Assembly (NCBI GenBank): GCA_035911135.1 | Contig: JAMHWD010000045.1 | Coordinates: 62,001-126,000, forward strand | Direction: 5' to 3' | DNA from: JAMHWD01 sp035911135 | GTDB taxonomy: Bacteria > Pseudomonadota > Alphaproteobacteria > Micavibrionales > Micavibrionaceae | DNA length: 64,000 nucleotides | In this document: piece after piece, positions 54,801 to 64,000 of the stretch | Numbering within the stretch: the first letter of the stretch is position 1 | Layout: each line of letters begins with the position of its first letter | Translations under genes and position numbers: made by a program | Notes under the pieces: generated by a model | The model's database searches: none | Seen by the model: the letters and a program-made list of their open reading frames with translations, nothing else | Told to the model about the DNA's origin: nothing

Positions 54801-55136
54801 GCCAAGGCGTTTGAGCGTGCCGTCGCGGTCCAGCGCCAGAGCGGTGTTCAGCGCCGTTTGTCCGCCCATGGTGGGCAGCAGGGCATCGGGTTTTTCTTTT
54901 TCTAAAATCTTGGCGACAATCGCGGGCGTGATCGGCTCGATATAGGTTGCATCGGCCATTTCCGGGTCCGTCATGATCGTGGCGGGGTTCGAGTTAATCA
55001 GGATAACGCGGTATCCTTCCTCGCGCAGGGCCTTGCAGGCTTGTGTGCCGGAATAATCAAACTCGCAGGCCTGACCAATGACGATGGGACCCGCGCCGAT
55101 GATGGCGATGGATTTTATGTCGGTGCGTTTTGGCAT
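51828..55136 (-). CDS. carB: carbamoyl-phosphate synthetase large subunit
   Basis: Makes carbamoyl phosphate from bicarbonate, ammonia and two ATP for arginine and pyrimidine synthesis. The 1102-residue protein has the two homologous ATP-grasp halves (GAGPIVIGQACEFDYSG near the start and GGGPNRIGQGIEFDYCC near residue 583) and the C-terminal MGS-like allosteric domain. The length is normal for alphaproteobacteria. It is the third gene of the minus-strand unit carA-can-carB and starts 15 bases after the carbonic anhydrase stop. A Lys-rich C-terminal tail is common in this group. Confidence 0.98.
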   Translation of the reverse strand: MPKRTDIKSIAIIGAGPIVIGQACEFDYSGTQACKALREEGYRVILINSNPATIMTDPEMADATYIEPITPAIVAKILEKEKPDALLPTMGGQTALNTALALDRDGTLKRLGIELIGAKADVIDKAEDRDKFKKCMDELGLESARSEVAHSMDEARAALEKIGLPSIIRPSFTLGGTGGGIAYNREEFENIVREGLDASPTTEVLIEESLLGWKEFEMEVVRDKKDNCIIVCSIENVDPMGVHTGDSITVAPALTLTDKEYQIMRNASLAVLRGIGVETGGSNVQFAVNPKDGRMIVIEMNPRVSRSSALASKATGFPIAKIAAKLAVGYTLDELGNDITGGKTPASFEPSIDYVVTKIPRFAFEKFRGAKDTLSTSMKSVGESMAMGRSFEESIQKAMRSLEKGLDGLTPLAITHDSKTTPADTIRDEIFAAIARPTPQRILHIAEALRLGFSIKDVHAVCKYDPWFLERIKNIVDAEKDIEKNGLPVTADGWTKIKQLGFSDRRLAALMKVTEGSVRKARHAHNVRPVFKRVDTCAAEIPSETPYMYSCYESSSFGAPQCESRPTDRKKVVILGGGPNRIGQGIEFDYCCVHASYALKEAGYETIMINCNPETVSTDYDTSDRLYFEPLTEEDVTEIIHAEQKNGEVLGIIVQLGGQTPLKLANALHEAGIPILGTTTDAIDLAEDRERFQKLLQDIKLRQPPNGIASSEEQAVEIAEKIGFPLVIRPSYVLGGQAMEIVHTMDELRRYINTAVQVSGKNPVLLDRYLKSAIEIDVDALCDGEDVYVSGIMEHIEEAGIHSGDSACVLPPHSLPYKTVKELEKQTILLAKSLNVKGLMNVQFAARRNEQTGEYDIYIIEVNPRASRTVPFVAKATGVPVAKIAARIMAGEKLSSFKSLLVGMSPDHSAVKAPVFPFSRFPGVEPLLGPEMKSTGEVMGIDHDLGNAIAKSQLGAGVILPTAGTVFLSVKNDDKPLLLPMARDLQGLGFKLVATGGTCDYLTENGLKVERINKVMEGQPHILDAIINGQINLMINTTSKSSQAVADGSNIRRMALMHKIPYYTLMTAAAAGVQAIKAMKGGELDVHPIQSYFAGQKKEKAA

Positions 55137-55151
55137 GCGTTTTGTCCTTGC

Positions 55152-55760
55152 TTATAAGTCAGTAATCGGTTGAAAGCTGTTATTTTTATGCGCCAGCAAA
55201 TTGCCGGAAGCCATATCAAAAAGCCATGTGCGTATGGTCAGGCGATTTTCATCCAGCGCGCGCGCAACGGAGGGGTAGCCTTTTAAGTTCTCGGCGCTCA
55301 GCAGCACAATCTGTTCCTCGGAAAGACGCAGCAGCTTGTCATGCTCGCAAGAAGGGCCGCAGCTCTCTTGCGCCTTCTGCAAGGCGACCTGCGCCACATC
55401 CACGAAGCTGGATATTTCGGTATCATCGAGTTTTTCGACCAGTGCGCGCACCGCGCCGCATCCGGTATGGCCAAGGATAATGATCTCACGCACGCCGTTA
55501 TAATCGAGCGCAAATTGCAGGGCGGCAGCAAGCGCGGTTCCTTGCTTGTAGGGGCGCACAATCGCGCCCATCGCCTTATGCGCGAAAAACGTGCCGGGTT
55601 CGGGTTTAAAGATTGTACCGGGGTTGGAGCGCGAATCGATGCAGGAGATAATAAAATAATCGGGGTTTTGCCCTTCGCGCACCAGGCGGGGCATCAGGGC
55701 ATCATCGCCATAATTCTCATGATGAAAGGTTCGAAAACCTTCGATCAGGGGATGGGCCAT
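55152..55760 (-). CDS. can: beta-carbonic anhydrase between carA and carB
   Basis: Interconverts CO2 and bicarbonate. The 202-residue protein has the zinc ligands Cys40 (in CIDSR, with the Asp42-Arg44 dyad), His98 and Cys101 (in LGHTGCG), so the active site is complete. The segment FAHKAMGAIVRPY replaces the common VRNAGN stretch, marking a divergent subgroup. The carA stop is immediately followed by this start with no spacer, and carB begins 15 bases downstream. The gene is therefore embedded in the carbamoyl-phosphate synthetase operon, and its product can supply the bicarbonate used by CarB. Confidence 0.93.
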   Translation of the reverse strand: MAHPLIEGFRTFHHENYGDDALMPRLVREGQNPDYFIISCIDSRSNPGTIFKPEPGTFFAHKAMGAIVRPYKQGTALAAALQFALDYNGVREIIILGHTGCGAVRALVEKLDDTEISSFVDVAQVALQKAQESCGPSCEHDKLLRLSEEQIVLLSAENLKGYPSVARALDENRLTIRTWLFDMASGNLLAHKNNSFQPITDL

Positions 55761-56939
55761 TTACGCGGCCCCCTTTTTCTGTTCGCGAATGGTATCCACG
55801 AAACGCTTGAACAGGTAATGGCTATCCTGTGGGCCGGGCGAGGCTTCGGGGTGGTATTGCACCGAAAAGACGGGCTTGTCTTTCATCTTCAGGCCTTCAT
55901 TCGTGCCGTCGAACAGGCTGACATGCGTGGCAATCGAATTGGCAGGAAGCGTATCTTCCAGCACCTCAAAGCCGTGATTTTGTGATGTGATCTCGACCGA
56001 TCCGGTTTCAAGGTCTTTCACCGGGTGATTCGCGCCGCGGTGACCCAGATGCATCTTGCGGGTTTTCGCACCCAGCGAAAGCGCCACCAGCTGATGGCCG
56101 AGGCAAATGCCAAAGATGGGCATGTTTTTTTCAATCAGCGCCTTGATCGCAGGAACAGCGTAAGCGCCTGTGGCCTCAGGGTCGCCGGGGCCGTTCGAGA
56201 GGAATACGCCATCGGGCTTGTGGCGGAGGATGTCTTCGGCGCTGGAATTGCCCGGCACGACTGTGACATCGCATCCGGCTGCGGCAAGGCAGCGCAGGAT
56301 ATTGCGCTTGGCGCCAAAATCAACAGCCACGACCTTGAATTCAGGTTTTGTCTGCTGGCCGTAGCCTTCTTTCAAATCCCATGTGGTTTCCGACCATTGA
56401 TAGCTCTGGGTGCAGGAAACATCCTTGGCAAGATCCATGCCTTTCAGGCCTGGCCATTCGCGGGCCATTTTCTGCAGGGCTGGAATATCAAATGTGCCGC
56501 TGGCGCTATGGGCAATCACGCCCACGGGCGCGCCCTTGTCGCGGATCAATGTGGTGAGGGCGCGAGTGTCGATGCCGGATATGCCGACCAGATTATTGCG
56601 TTTGAGCCATTCGGAAAAATGCGCTGCCGATCGCCAGTTGGACGGGGAGGTAACGTCTTCACGAACAATAAGCCCGCAGCTCACAGGGTTCATGGTTTCA
56701 AAATCGGCTTCGTTTGTGCCGACATTGCCAATATGAGGGAAGGTGAAGGTGATGATCTGGCTGGCGTAGCTGGGGTCGGTCAGGATCTCCTGATAGCCGG
56801 TCATCGAGGTGTTAAAGCATATCTCGCCAACGCGGGCTTCTTCGGCGCCAAATCCGCGGCCCCAGACCATTGTTCCATCGGCCAGAACAATAACACCGGT
56901 TGCATGGAGGGGAGGATTTATATTAGAAGAGGAGCTCAT
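55761..56939 (-). CDS. carA: carbamoyl-phosphate synthetase small (glutaminase) subunit
   Basis: Hydrolyses glutamine and passes ammonia to CarB. The 392-residue protein has the N-terminal CPSase domain (GEICFNTSMTGYQEILTDPSY) and a class I amidotransferase domain. The nucleophile cysteine is in FGICLGHQLVALSLG, and the His-Glu pair is in QYHPEASPGP. It is the first gene of the operon and is divergent from yqeY, with an 88-base promoter spacer. I see no arginine-box-like sequence or obvious attenuator in that spacer. Confidence 0.98.
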   Translation of the reverse strand: MSSSSNINPPLHATGVIVLADGTMVWGRGFGAEEARVGEICFNTSMTGYQEILTDPSYASQIITFTFPHIGNVGTNEADFETMNPVSCGLIVREDVTSPSNWRSAAHFSEWLKRNNLVGISGIDTRALTTLIRDKGAPVGVIAHSASGTFDIPALQKMAREWPGLKGMDLAKDVSCTQSYQWSETTWDLKEGYGQQTKPEFKVVAVDFGAKRNILRCLAAAGCDVTVVPGNSSAEDILRHKPDGVFLSNGPGDPEATGAYAVPAIKALIEKNMPIFGICLGHQLVALSLGAKTRKMHLGHRGANHPVKDLETGSVEITSQNHGFEVLEDTLPANSIATHVSLFDGTNEGLKMKDKPVFSVQYHPEASPGPQDSHYLFKRFVDTIREQKKGAA

Positions 56940-57027
56940 AAACGGACTTTCTAGCGTTCTTATTGTTATCGGTATCTGCTAGAAAACGATTTAATAAGGT
57001 CTTTGGGCTAAAAAGGAAAGAAAAAAC

Positions 57028-57486
57028 ATGGAAAAACGCGCAGAATTTAATGCAAGGCTCAAAGAGGCCATGAAACAAGGGCAATCCACGGTCACTTCGA
57101 CCATTCGTTTGATCCTTGCTGCGCTGAAAGATCGCGACATTACGGCGCGCGGCAATGGCAAATCCGAAGGCATTGATGAGGCCGAGATTCTCTCCATGCT
57201 GCAATCCATGATCAAGCAGCGTCAGGAATCGTTTAAAACTTATCGCGATGCCGGCCGTGAAGATCTGGCGGTGCGCGAGGAAGAGGAAATCAAAATCATT
57301 CAAGAATTTCTTCCCAAGCAGCTCGATGATGATGCCGTAAAAGGAATTATTGCTGATATGATCGTGGCGACAGGCGCAGCAGGGATCAAGGATATGGGCA
57401 AGGTGATGGCCGAGATCAAAGCCAAATATGCCGGCCAGTTCGATATGGCCAAAGCCAGCGGGATGGTCAAAGACAAGCTGATGTAA
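57028..57486 (+). CDS. GatB/YqeY domain protein
   Basis: The protein has 152 residues. The helical YqeY fold is recognisable from the N-terminal LKEAMKQGQSTVTSTIRLILAALKD, the central MIKQRQESFKTYRDAGREDLA, and the C-terminal Gly-rich GAAGIKDMGKVMAEIKAKY, which resembles the tail domain of GatB and binds tRNA in that protein. The function of the stand-alone form is not established. The order carA (divergent), yqeY, dnaG, rpoD is conserved in many alphaproteobacteria. AAGGAAAG lies before ATG 57028, and a strong terminator follows. Confidence 0.92.
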   Translation: MEKRAEFNARLKEAMKQGQSTVTSTIRLILAALKDRDITARGNGKSEGIDEAEILSMLQSMIKQRQESFKTYRDAGREDLAVREEEEIKIIQEFLPKQLDDDAVKGIIADMIVATGAAGIKDMGKVMAEIKAKYAGQFDMAKASGMVKDKLM

Positions 57487-57495
57487 GAAATACAG

Positions 57496-57521
57496 AAAAG
57501 GCCGGATTATCCGGCCTTTTT
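57496..57521. terminator. intrinsic terminator, probably bidirectional
   Basis: AAAAGGCCGG (57496-57505) and CCGGCCTTTT (57511-57520) are perfect ten-base arms with a five-base loop. T follows on the plus strand and the A-run makes it work on the minus strand as well, serving yqeY and the small minus-strand gene. Confidence 0.9.
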
Positions 57522-57535
57522 ATTGTCCAGCAGAC

Positions 57536-57667
57536 TTATCCGCGCCAGAAGCGGCGGAACAGGGACATAAAATCAAGGCGAATCGCAGACCATTTGAATG
57601 GAACCTGGCTCTGGCGGCCATATTCCACGATGTTCAGTTTGCGGTCTTTTTGAAAGAGTTCAGGCAT
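57536..57667 (-). CDS. predicted 43-residue protein
   Basis: A short minus-strand frame between yqeY and dnaG opens MPELFQKDRKLNIVEYGRQ and ends in FMSLFRRFWRG. It is basic and aromatic-rich, with an amphipathic C-terminus that might associate with membranes or nucleic acid. GGAA lies upstream of the ATG at 57667, and the bidirectional terminator at 57496-57521 lies directly downstream, which supports a real transcription unit. No family is known to me. Confidence 0.5.
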   Translation of the reverse strand: MPELFQKDRKLNIVEYGRQSQVPFKWSAIRLDFMSLFRRFWRG

Positions 57668-57880
57668 TTCTTTTTCCGTGACGCAGCAAAATCGCTATAT
57701 GTTCATATTATAATATAAAAGATAATATGGTATTAATCAAATATAACTCACTGAAATATTGTTTCTTTTTGAGTTATACCTGAGAATGTCCTCAGACTTA
57801 TATAACGCATTATCTCTATTTTTTATGACTATGCGGTTTTTCCTATCTTTTCAAGAATAATTTTTGATAATTTGCTGGCT

Positions 57881-59710
57881 ATGACGATCTCTCCCCGTTT
57901 TCTGGATGAAATCCGAAGCCGCCTTGTGCTTTCGGATATTATCGGCCAGCGCGTGCGTGTTACGCGCGCGGGGCGCGAGTTCAAGGCGTGTTGTCCTTTT
58001 CACAAAGAGAAGACGCCATCTTTTACGATCAATGATGATAAGGGATTTTATCACTGCTTTGGTTGCGGGGCGCATGGGGATGTCGTGAATTTCGTCATGC
58101 AGCACGATAATCTGCCATTCCCCGAAGCCGTTGAACAACTGGCCGCACGCGCCGGATTGCAGGTTCCCAAATCCGCGCCGGAGGATGTCCAGAAAGCAAA
58201 GCGGACGCGGGATCTCTATGCGCTGATGGATGCGGCGGCATTATGGATGCAGGAAAATCTTTGGTCGCCGGCTAATCGCAATGTGCTGGAATATGTGCAG
58301 CAGCGGGGTTTTGGGCCTGAGACCATGCAGGGTTTTCGCATTGGCTATGCGCCGGCGGATCGTCAGGTGTTGCGGAATTATTTGAAGGGCGAGGGCTATA
58401 GCGACGCCCAGATGATCGAGGCCGGACTGATCAAGAAATCGGATCGGTCGGCGGAACCTTATGCGTTTTTTCGCGAGCGTATCATGATCCCCGTGACCGA
58501 CAGGCAGGGGCGCGTGATTGCCTTTGGCGGACGTATTCTGCCTGATCACATGCGCCCGCCAGATCAGGGCGATTATAAGCCGGCCAAATATATGAACTCC
58601 GGCGAGACGCCGATATTCGATAAGGGGCGTGTTCTGTTTGGCGAATCGCATGCCCGCCATGCTGCCGCGCAAGGCGCGCCGATTATCGTGGCCGAAGGGT
58701 ATTTCGATGTGATTGCGTTGCATCAGGCGGGGTTCAAGGGCGCGGTTGCGCCGATGGGGACGGCGCTGACTGAAAGCCAGATTGCGCTGCTTTGGAAGAT
58801 GATCCCGGCCGAGATCAAAGAACCTGTTTTATGTTTTGACGGCGATAACGCAGGCCGCAAGGCCGCCTTGCGCGCGCTGGAGCGTTTCCTGCCATTACTG
58901 GCCGCCGGGCAGAGCGCCAAAATCGCATTCCTGCCGGAAGGCGAGGATCCCGATTCCCTGATCAAGACAGGCGGGGCGGCAGCATTCTCCCGCATTCTAG
59001 ATGGCGCGCAGCCTTTGATTGAATATCTCTGGCAGAGCCGCATGGCCGGGCGTTCGGTGGATACGCCGGAAAAGCGCGCCGCGCTGGTGGCAAGCCTTAA
59101 TGCCGATGTCAGGCAGATAGCCGATCGCGAGGTGCAAAAACAATACGACATTGCGATTCGCGCCCGCGTAAGCGATTTTCTATATAAAAACCGCATGGAC
59201 AGCCGGCCGGGCGGAAAATTTAAAGATGCGCCGTCGCAAAAAGTGATGCCGCCCTTGCGTCGCCCTTCATTAAAGGCGCAGGACCTGACCAGCCGCATTT
59301 TGCTGGCCGCCGTGGTTAATCATCCGCAGATTTTTGAAATCGTAGAGGAGGAGCTGGGGGCGCTTTATATTTCTGAGCCGCGTCTGGAGCGCCTGCGCCG
59401 CGATATTTTAAGTGTTCTGGCCGGTATGGATGACGCGGATTCTCAAGGATTGCGCCGCGTACTGGCTGACGGCGGGCATGGCGAGACGCTTGACATTGTG
59501 CTCTCGCAGTCCACTTATCTCCATGGACGCTTTGCCGCACCGGGCGAGGCGCCTGATACCGCGCAGAAATGGCGCGATTATTATGCGGATTCGCTTTCGC
59601 GTCATCTGGATCAGGAGCTCAAAGCCGGCTGGCAGGAGGCATTTGATAATGGTGATACGACGGTTGAAGACCGCACAAAATCGCTTTTGGCGGCGCGCCG
59701 AGGCGAATAA
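57881..59710 (+). CDS. dnaG: DNA primase
   Basis: Synthesises RNA primers for replication. The protein has 609 residues from ATG 57881; a TTG three codons earlier is possible. The zinc-binding domain has CPFHKEKTPSF and YHCFGCG (CHC2). The TOPRIM catalytic motifs are IIVAEGYFDVIAL (Glu) and CFDGDNAGRKAA (DxD). The C-terminal helicase-binding domain (about 480-609) is present but weakly conserved, as usual. No ribosome-binding site is evident in the AT-rich leader. It is followed 82 bases later by rpoD. Confidence 0.96.
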   Translation: MTISPRFLDEIRSRLVLSDIIGQRVRVTRAGREFKACCPFHKEKTPSFTINDDKGFYHCFGCGAHGDVVNFVMQHDNLPFPEAVEQLAARAGLQVPKSAPEDVQKAKRTRDLYALMDAAALWMQENLWSPANRNVLEYVQQRGFGPETMQGFRIGYAPADRQVLRNYLKGEGYSDAQMIEAGLIKKSDRSAEPYAFFRERIMIPVTDRQGRVIAFGGRILPDHMRPPDQGDYKPAKYMNSGETPIFDKGRVLFGESHARHAAAQGAPIIVAEGYFDVIALHQAGFKGAVAPMGTALTESQIALLWKMIPAEIKEPVLCFDGDNAGRKAALRALERFLPLLAAGQSAKIAFLPEGEDPDSLIKTGGAAAFSRILDGAQPLIEYLWQSRMAGRSVDTPEKRAALVASLNADVRQIADREVQKQYDIAIRARVSDFLYKNRMDSRPGGKFKDAPSQKVMPPLRRPSLKAQDLTSRILLAAVVNHPQIFEIVEEELGALYISEPRLERLRRDILSVLAGMDDADSQGLRRVLADGGHGETLDIVLSQSTYLHGRFAAPGEAPDTAQKWRDYYADSLSRHLDQELKAGWQEAFDNGDTTVEDRTKSLLAARRGE

Positions 59711-59792
59711 AACGTAATTTCGAGTAATTTTAGGGGTTTACCCCTTTGAAATTCATGATAATTAGGATTAAATAGTCGAATCAGGTTTAAAA

Positions 59793-62288
<2,496 letters not shown>

Positions 62289-62291
62289 ATT

Positions 62292-62897
62292 TTGGCGCGA
62301 TCCTTGAATAAATCGCGGATTCTCTGGTCCAAGATCATTGGATTGTTTGTGTTTTTATGCGTCTTTCTGACAAGCGCGCTGATCGAGCCGGAAGGCCTGT
62401 TTCATACAACGTTGGATATGATGGGCGTGTTGCTGGTTTCGGTTTGCGCGCTGGGCCGGGTTTATACAACGGCTTATCTGGGTGGGTCGAAGAATGAAAA
62501 TCTGATTTCCGCCGGACCTTTTTCAGTCGTCCGCAATCCCTTATATGTCTTTTCATGGATCGGTTTTACAGGCATTGCCCTGATGACGACGCATCTAGTG
62601 GTGATTGCAATTGTTCCTGTCTTTTTCGCTGTCCTTTATTATATGCTCGTGCGCCGCGAGGAAGAATTTCTAGAGCAAAAATTCGGTGAGACTTACAGCG
62701 ATTATAAGGTGCGTGTGCCGCGCTTTATTCCCAAACCCTCCTTGTACAAGACTCCAGAAGAAATCAAGGTCAATACGGGCCTGTTTGTGAATGGGGTCAA
62801 GGATGCGATCTGGTGGTTTGCGGCCCATCCCGTGGTCGAGATGGCCGAATTTATTCAAGATAATGGCTGGCTTAGCCCGGTTGTGCTGATCCCTTAA
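62292..62897 (+). CDS. isoprenylcysteine carboxyl methyltransferase-like membrane protein
   Basis: The protein has 201 residues with about four or five membrane helices. The SAM-binding end of the ICMT/PEMT superfamily is visible: GPFSVVRNPLYVFSWIGFTG, then RREEEFLEQKFGETYSDYKVRVPRFIP. Bacterial members methylate small lipids or are uncharacterised; protein prenylation is not expected in bacteria. The start is TTG 62292, three bases after rpoD ends, because no ATG lies before the first helix. Close spacing suggests co-transcription with rpoD. The C-terminal 50 residues are extra and amphipathic. Confidence 0.8.
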   Translation: MARSLNKSRILWSKIIGLFVFLCVFLTSALIEPEGLFHTTLDMMGVLLVSVCALGRVYTTAYLGGSKNENLISAGPFSVVRNPLYVFSWIGFTGIALMTTHLVVIAIVPVFFAVLYYMLVRREEEFLEQKFGETYSDYKVRVPRFIPKPSLYKTPEEIKVNTGLFVNGVKDAIWWFAAHPVVEMAEFIQDNGWLSPVVLIP

Positions 62898-62975
62898 GAT
62901 TGAGCCTTGTGCTTTTGCGCCGCAGCACAGCCTTATGTTGCCAGCGTGATTTTACATCCTTAAGCTTTGTCTCAT

Positions 62976-63491
62976 ATGCAAAGAATCTGGTTTGATACGG
63001 AATTTCAGGAGTTTGATGCTGCGCTGGCCAATGGCCACGGGGTGCATGTCCTTGATCCCATTTCCATTGGTATGGTGGATGATAATGGCCGGACTTATTC
63101 TGCCGTTTTTCGTGATTTCGACAAGGCGCGCGCTGAAAGGAGCCCATGGCTCAAGGAAAATGTCTTGCCGCATCTACCGCCCCAGTCGGAATGGAAATCC
63201 AAAGACCAGATCAGGGGCGAGGTTCTGGAATTTATTGGTGGCGCGCAGACAGAGTTTCGTTACTGGGTGGCCCCGCAGGATCCGGTTATTTTGCAGGCTC
63301 TATTCGCGCCGATATTCCTCCAGCAACCGCGTAATCTAACGCTTTTTCCCTATAATGTGGCTCAGAAATTCAATGATGTTGGCGCACCGCGCAGCAAGAT
63401 GCCGATGAAAAAGGCCGAGCATGATGCGTTGGCCGATGCACAATGGCTCAAGGAGCTGGATCTGGCACTGGACCGCCGTGGCCCGGCGTAA
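62976..63491 (+). CDS. DEDDh 3'-5' exoribonuclease-like protein
   Basis: The protein has 171 residues. The opening RIWFDTEFQEF gives the first Asp and Glu of a DEDD nuclease, and the end HDALADAQWLKEL gives the HxAxxD motif with the general-base His and the last Asp. The middle (YNVAQKFNDVG) supplies a further acidic residue. The whole resembles the short 3'-5' exoribonucleases of the RNase AS (Rv2179c) type, which trim poly(A) tails. I use ATG 62976; a TTG at 62967 is an alternative. It stands alone between the methyltransferase and tRNA-Ile. Confidence 0.75.
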   Translation: MQRIWFDTEFQEFDAALANGHGVHVLDPISIGMVDDNGRTYSAVFRDFDKARAERSPWLKENVLPHLPPQSEWKSKDQIRGEVLEFIGGAQTEFRYWVAPQDPVILQALFAPIFLQQPRNLTLFPYNVAQKFNDVGAPRSKMPMKKAEHDALADAQWLKELDLALDRRGPA

Positions 63492-63514
63492 GCCTTATTC
63501 TTGTAATGAATGAC

Positions 63515-63543
63515 TTGATCTTCGCCGCGATTTCTCCCATAAC
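63515..63543 (+). promoter_or_regulatory. predicted tRNA promoter
   Basis: TTGATC (63515-63520) and CATAAC (63538-63543) are separated by 17 bases, and the tRNA begins eight bases further on. The spacing fits a sigma-70 promoter starting at or close to the mature 5' end. Confidence 0.45.
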
Positions 63544-63551
63544 CAAGGCGG

Positions 63552-63628
63552 GGGCCTGTAGCTCAGTTGGTTAGAGCAGTCCGCTCATAACGGATTGGTC
63601 GCTGGTTCAAGTCCGGCCAGGCCTACCA
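63552..63628 (+). tRNA. ileX: tRNA-Ile2 (anticodon CAT, lysidine-type)
   Basis: A 77-base cloverleaf with encoded CCA. Acceptor arms are GGGCCTG and CAGGCCT, with one G-T pair at the end. The D stem is GCTC/GAGC, and the anticodon stem is GTCCG/CGGAT with loop CTCATAA, so the anticodon is CAT. The variable loop and T arm (TGGTC, GCTGG TTCAAGT CCGGC) closely match known tRNA-Ile2, which reads ATA after lysidine modification of C34, rather than elongator or initiator Met. The identity call rests on this resemblance and on the D-arm. Confidence 0.9.
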
Positions 63629-63684
63629 CAAAATCCCCACCATCACCGCCCAAGGACTTGAACCGAACGCCTTGATATAAGAAG

Positions 63685-63726
63685 CATAACGGAGTTATGC
63701 GGCTTCAAGTCCGGCCAGGCCTTTCA
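63685..63726 (+). repeat. duplicated 3' half of the tRNA gene (att-like)
   Basis: CATAACGGA (63685-63693) repeats the tRNA anticodon region at 63586-63594, and TTCAAGTCCGGCCAGGCCT (63704-63722) repeats 63606-63624 exactly, about 98 bases downstream. The bases between have diverged, and the final CCA reads TCA. An inverted T-arm copy GGACTTGAACC lies at 63653-63663. Duplicated tRNA 3' ends are the classical trace of integrative elements, but no element lies between the copies. Confidence 0.75.
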
Positions 63727-63824
63727 TGAAATTTTAATAATGAATGCAGCGCAACTTGATTGATGCCTTGTCGGGTTCTAGGCTTCCTTCATCATAAACA
63801 AAATTGATGTACGGGGAGGTCATC

Positions 63825-64000
63825 ATGGATGTTTCTCAATCACCGCTAAAGGCGGTTATTACCGCTTTGTCTTTGGGGTTTGCCTCGGTCACGGCCTTGA
63901 CGGCAACCGGCTTTCACCCGGAGGCGCAAGCCCAGGCACAGCAAGCCCATCCCGCAACCAAGACCGTACAGGATGCGATCGCTGCCTTTAAAGGCCGCTA
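63825..64000 (+). CDS. secreted protein, truncated by the window end
   Basis: ATG 63825 follows a strong ribosome-binding site (GGGGAGGT, 63813-63820). The 58 visible residues begin with a hydrophobic signal peptide (AVITALSLGFASVTALTATGF) ending near EAQAQAQ. The mature start (TKTVQDAIAAFKGR) is helical. No family can be assigned from this fragment; the stop lies beyond the window. Confidence 0.6.
   Translation, partial: MDVSQSPLKAVITALSLGFASVTALTATGFHPEAQAQAQQAHPATKTVQDAIAAFKGR

Noticed and set aside
53214..54905. 563-codon plus-strand reading frame opposite carB
   Set aside because: Antisense shadow of a long, strongly conserved gene with biased codons; no ribosome-binding site or protein-like motif.
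56940..57027. Attenuator or arginine/pyrimidine riboswitch before carA
   Set aside because: The 88-base spacer shows no terminator-antiterminator pair and no known aptamer core.
63552..63628. tRNA called as elongator or initiator Met because of the CAT anticodon
   Set aside because: The T arm and variable loop agree with tRNA-Ile2, and the acceptor stem is fully paired at its end, unlike initiator tRNA.

Overview
The window looks like alphaproteobacterial chromosome. The evidence is an F1-only atpHAGDC operon without F0 genes, an fbcFBC-type cytochrome bc1 operon, a 7Fe-type ferredoxin, trmFO, the block carA / yqeY-dnaG-rpoD, a MoxR-DUF58-DUF4175 cluster, and a perfect GTTC-N7-GTTC SOS box upstream of a Y-family polymerase. 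I cannot place it to genus. Gene density is high. I see no insertion sequence, prophage, CRISPR array or plasmid module. Most of the window is core chromosome with several unusual local rearrangements.

Layout. 1-6.4 kb: a TraX-like membrane protein, then atpH-atpA-atpG-(97-residue unknown)-atpD-atpC. 6.4-11.1 kb: minus-strand genes, namely three small or unknown proteins and the bc1 operon (petA-petB-petC). 11.2-16.6 kb: trmL, hemF, two small lipoproteins, a membrane-anchored coiled-coil protein with 21-residue repeats, and an ALDH7-like dehydrogenase. 16.6-21.8 kb: serS, pcm, an NlpD-like LysM/LytM lipoprotein and an S41 processing protease. 21.9-36.8 kb: a MoxR-centred envelope cluster (MoxR ATPase, secreted unknowns, a vWA/GATase-like membrane protein, a BatA-like membrane protein, DUF58, and a DUF4175-type protein). 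The DUF4175 protein appears to be split into two convergent genes, and a FecR-domain protein follows. 37-46.4 kb: trmFO, a carbonic anhydrase-like protein that lacks two zinc histidines, the SOS-box polymerase, a TerB-like protein, fdxA, cysK, a LysR regulator and several unknowns.

46.5-50.8 kb holds a candidate small RNA with C-rich loops, followed by two patatin-like phospholipases and an alpha/beta hydrolase. 50.9-57 kb is a minus-strand block: greA, a start-less reading frame, and carA-can-carB, in which a beta-carbonic anhydrase sits between the two carbamoyl-phosphate synthetase subunits. 57-62.3 kb holds yqeY, dnaG and rpoD; rpoD carries a histone-H1-like Lys/Ala/Pro extension. 62.3-64 kb holds an ICMT-like methyltransferase, an exoribonuclease, tRNA-Ile2(CAT) followed by a duplicated 3' half of that tRNA, and a secreted protein cut off by the window end.

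The strongest candidates for something undescribed are the split convergent DUF4175 pair in the MoxR cluster, the carA-can-carB arrangement (presumably local bicarbonate supply), the metal-site-deficient alpha-CA, the C-rich-loop small RNA, and the H1-like tail on the housekeeping sigma factor. Family assignments were made by eye from motifs, without database searches.
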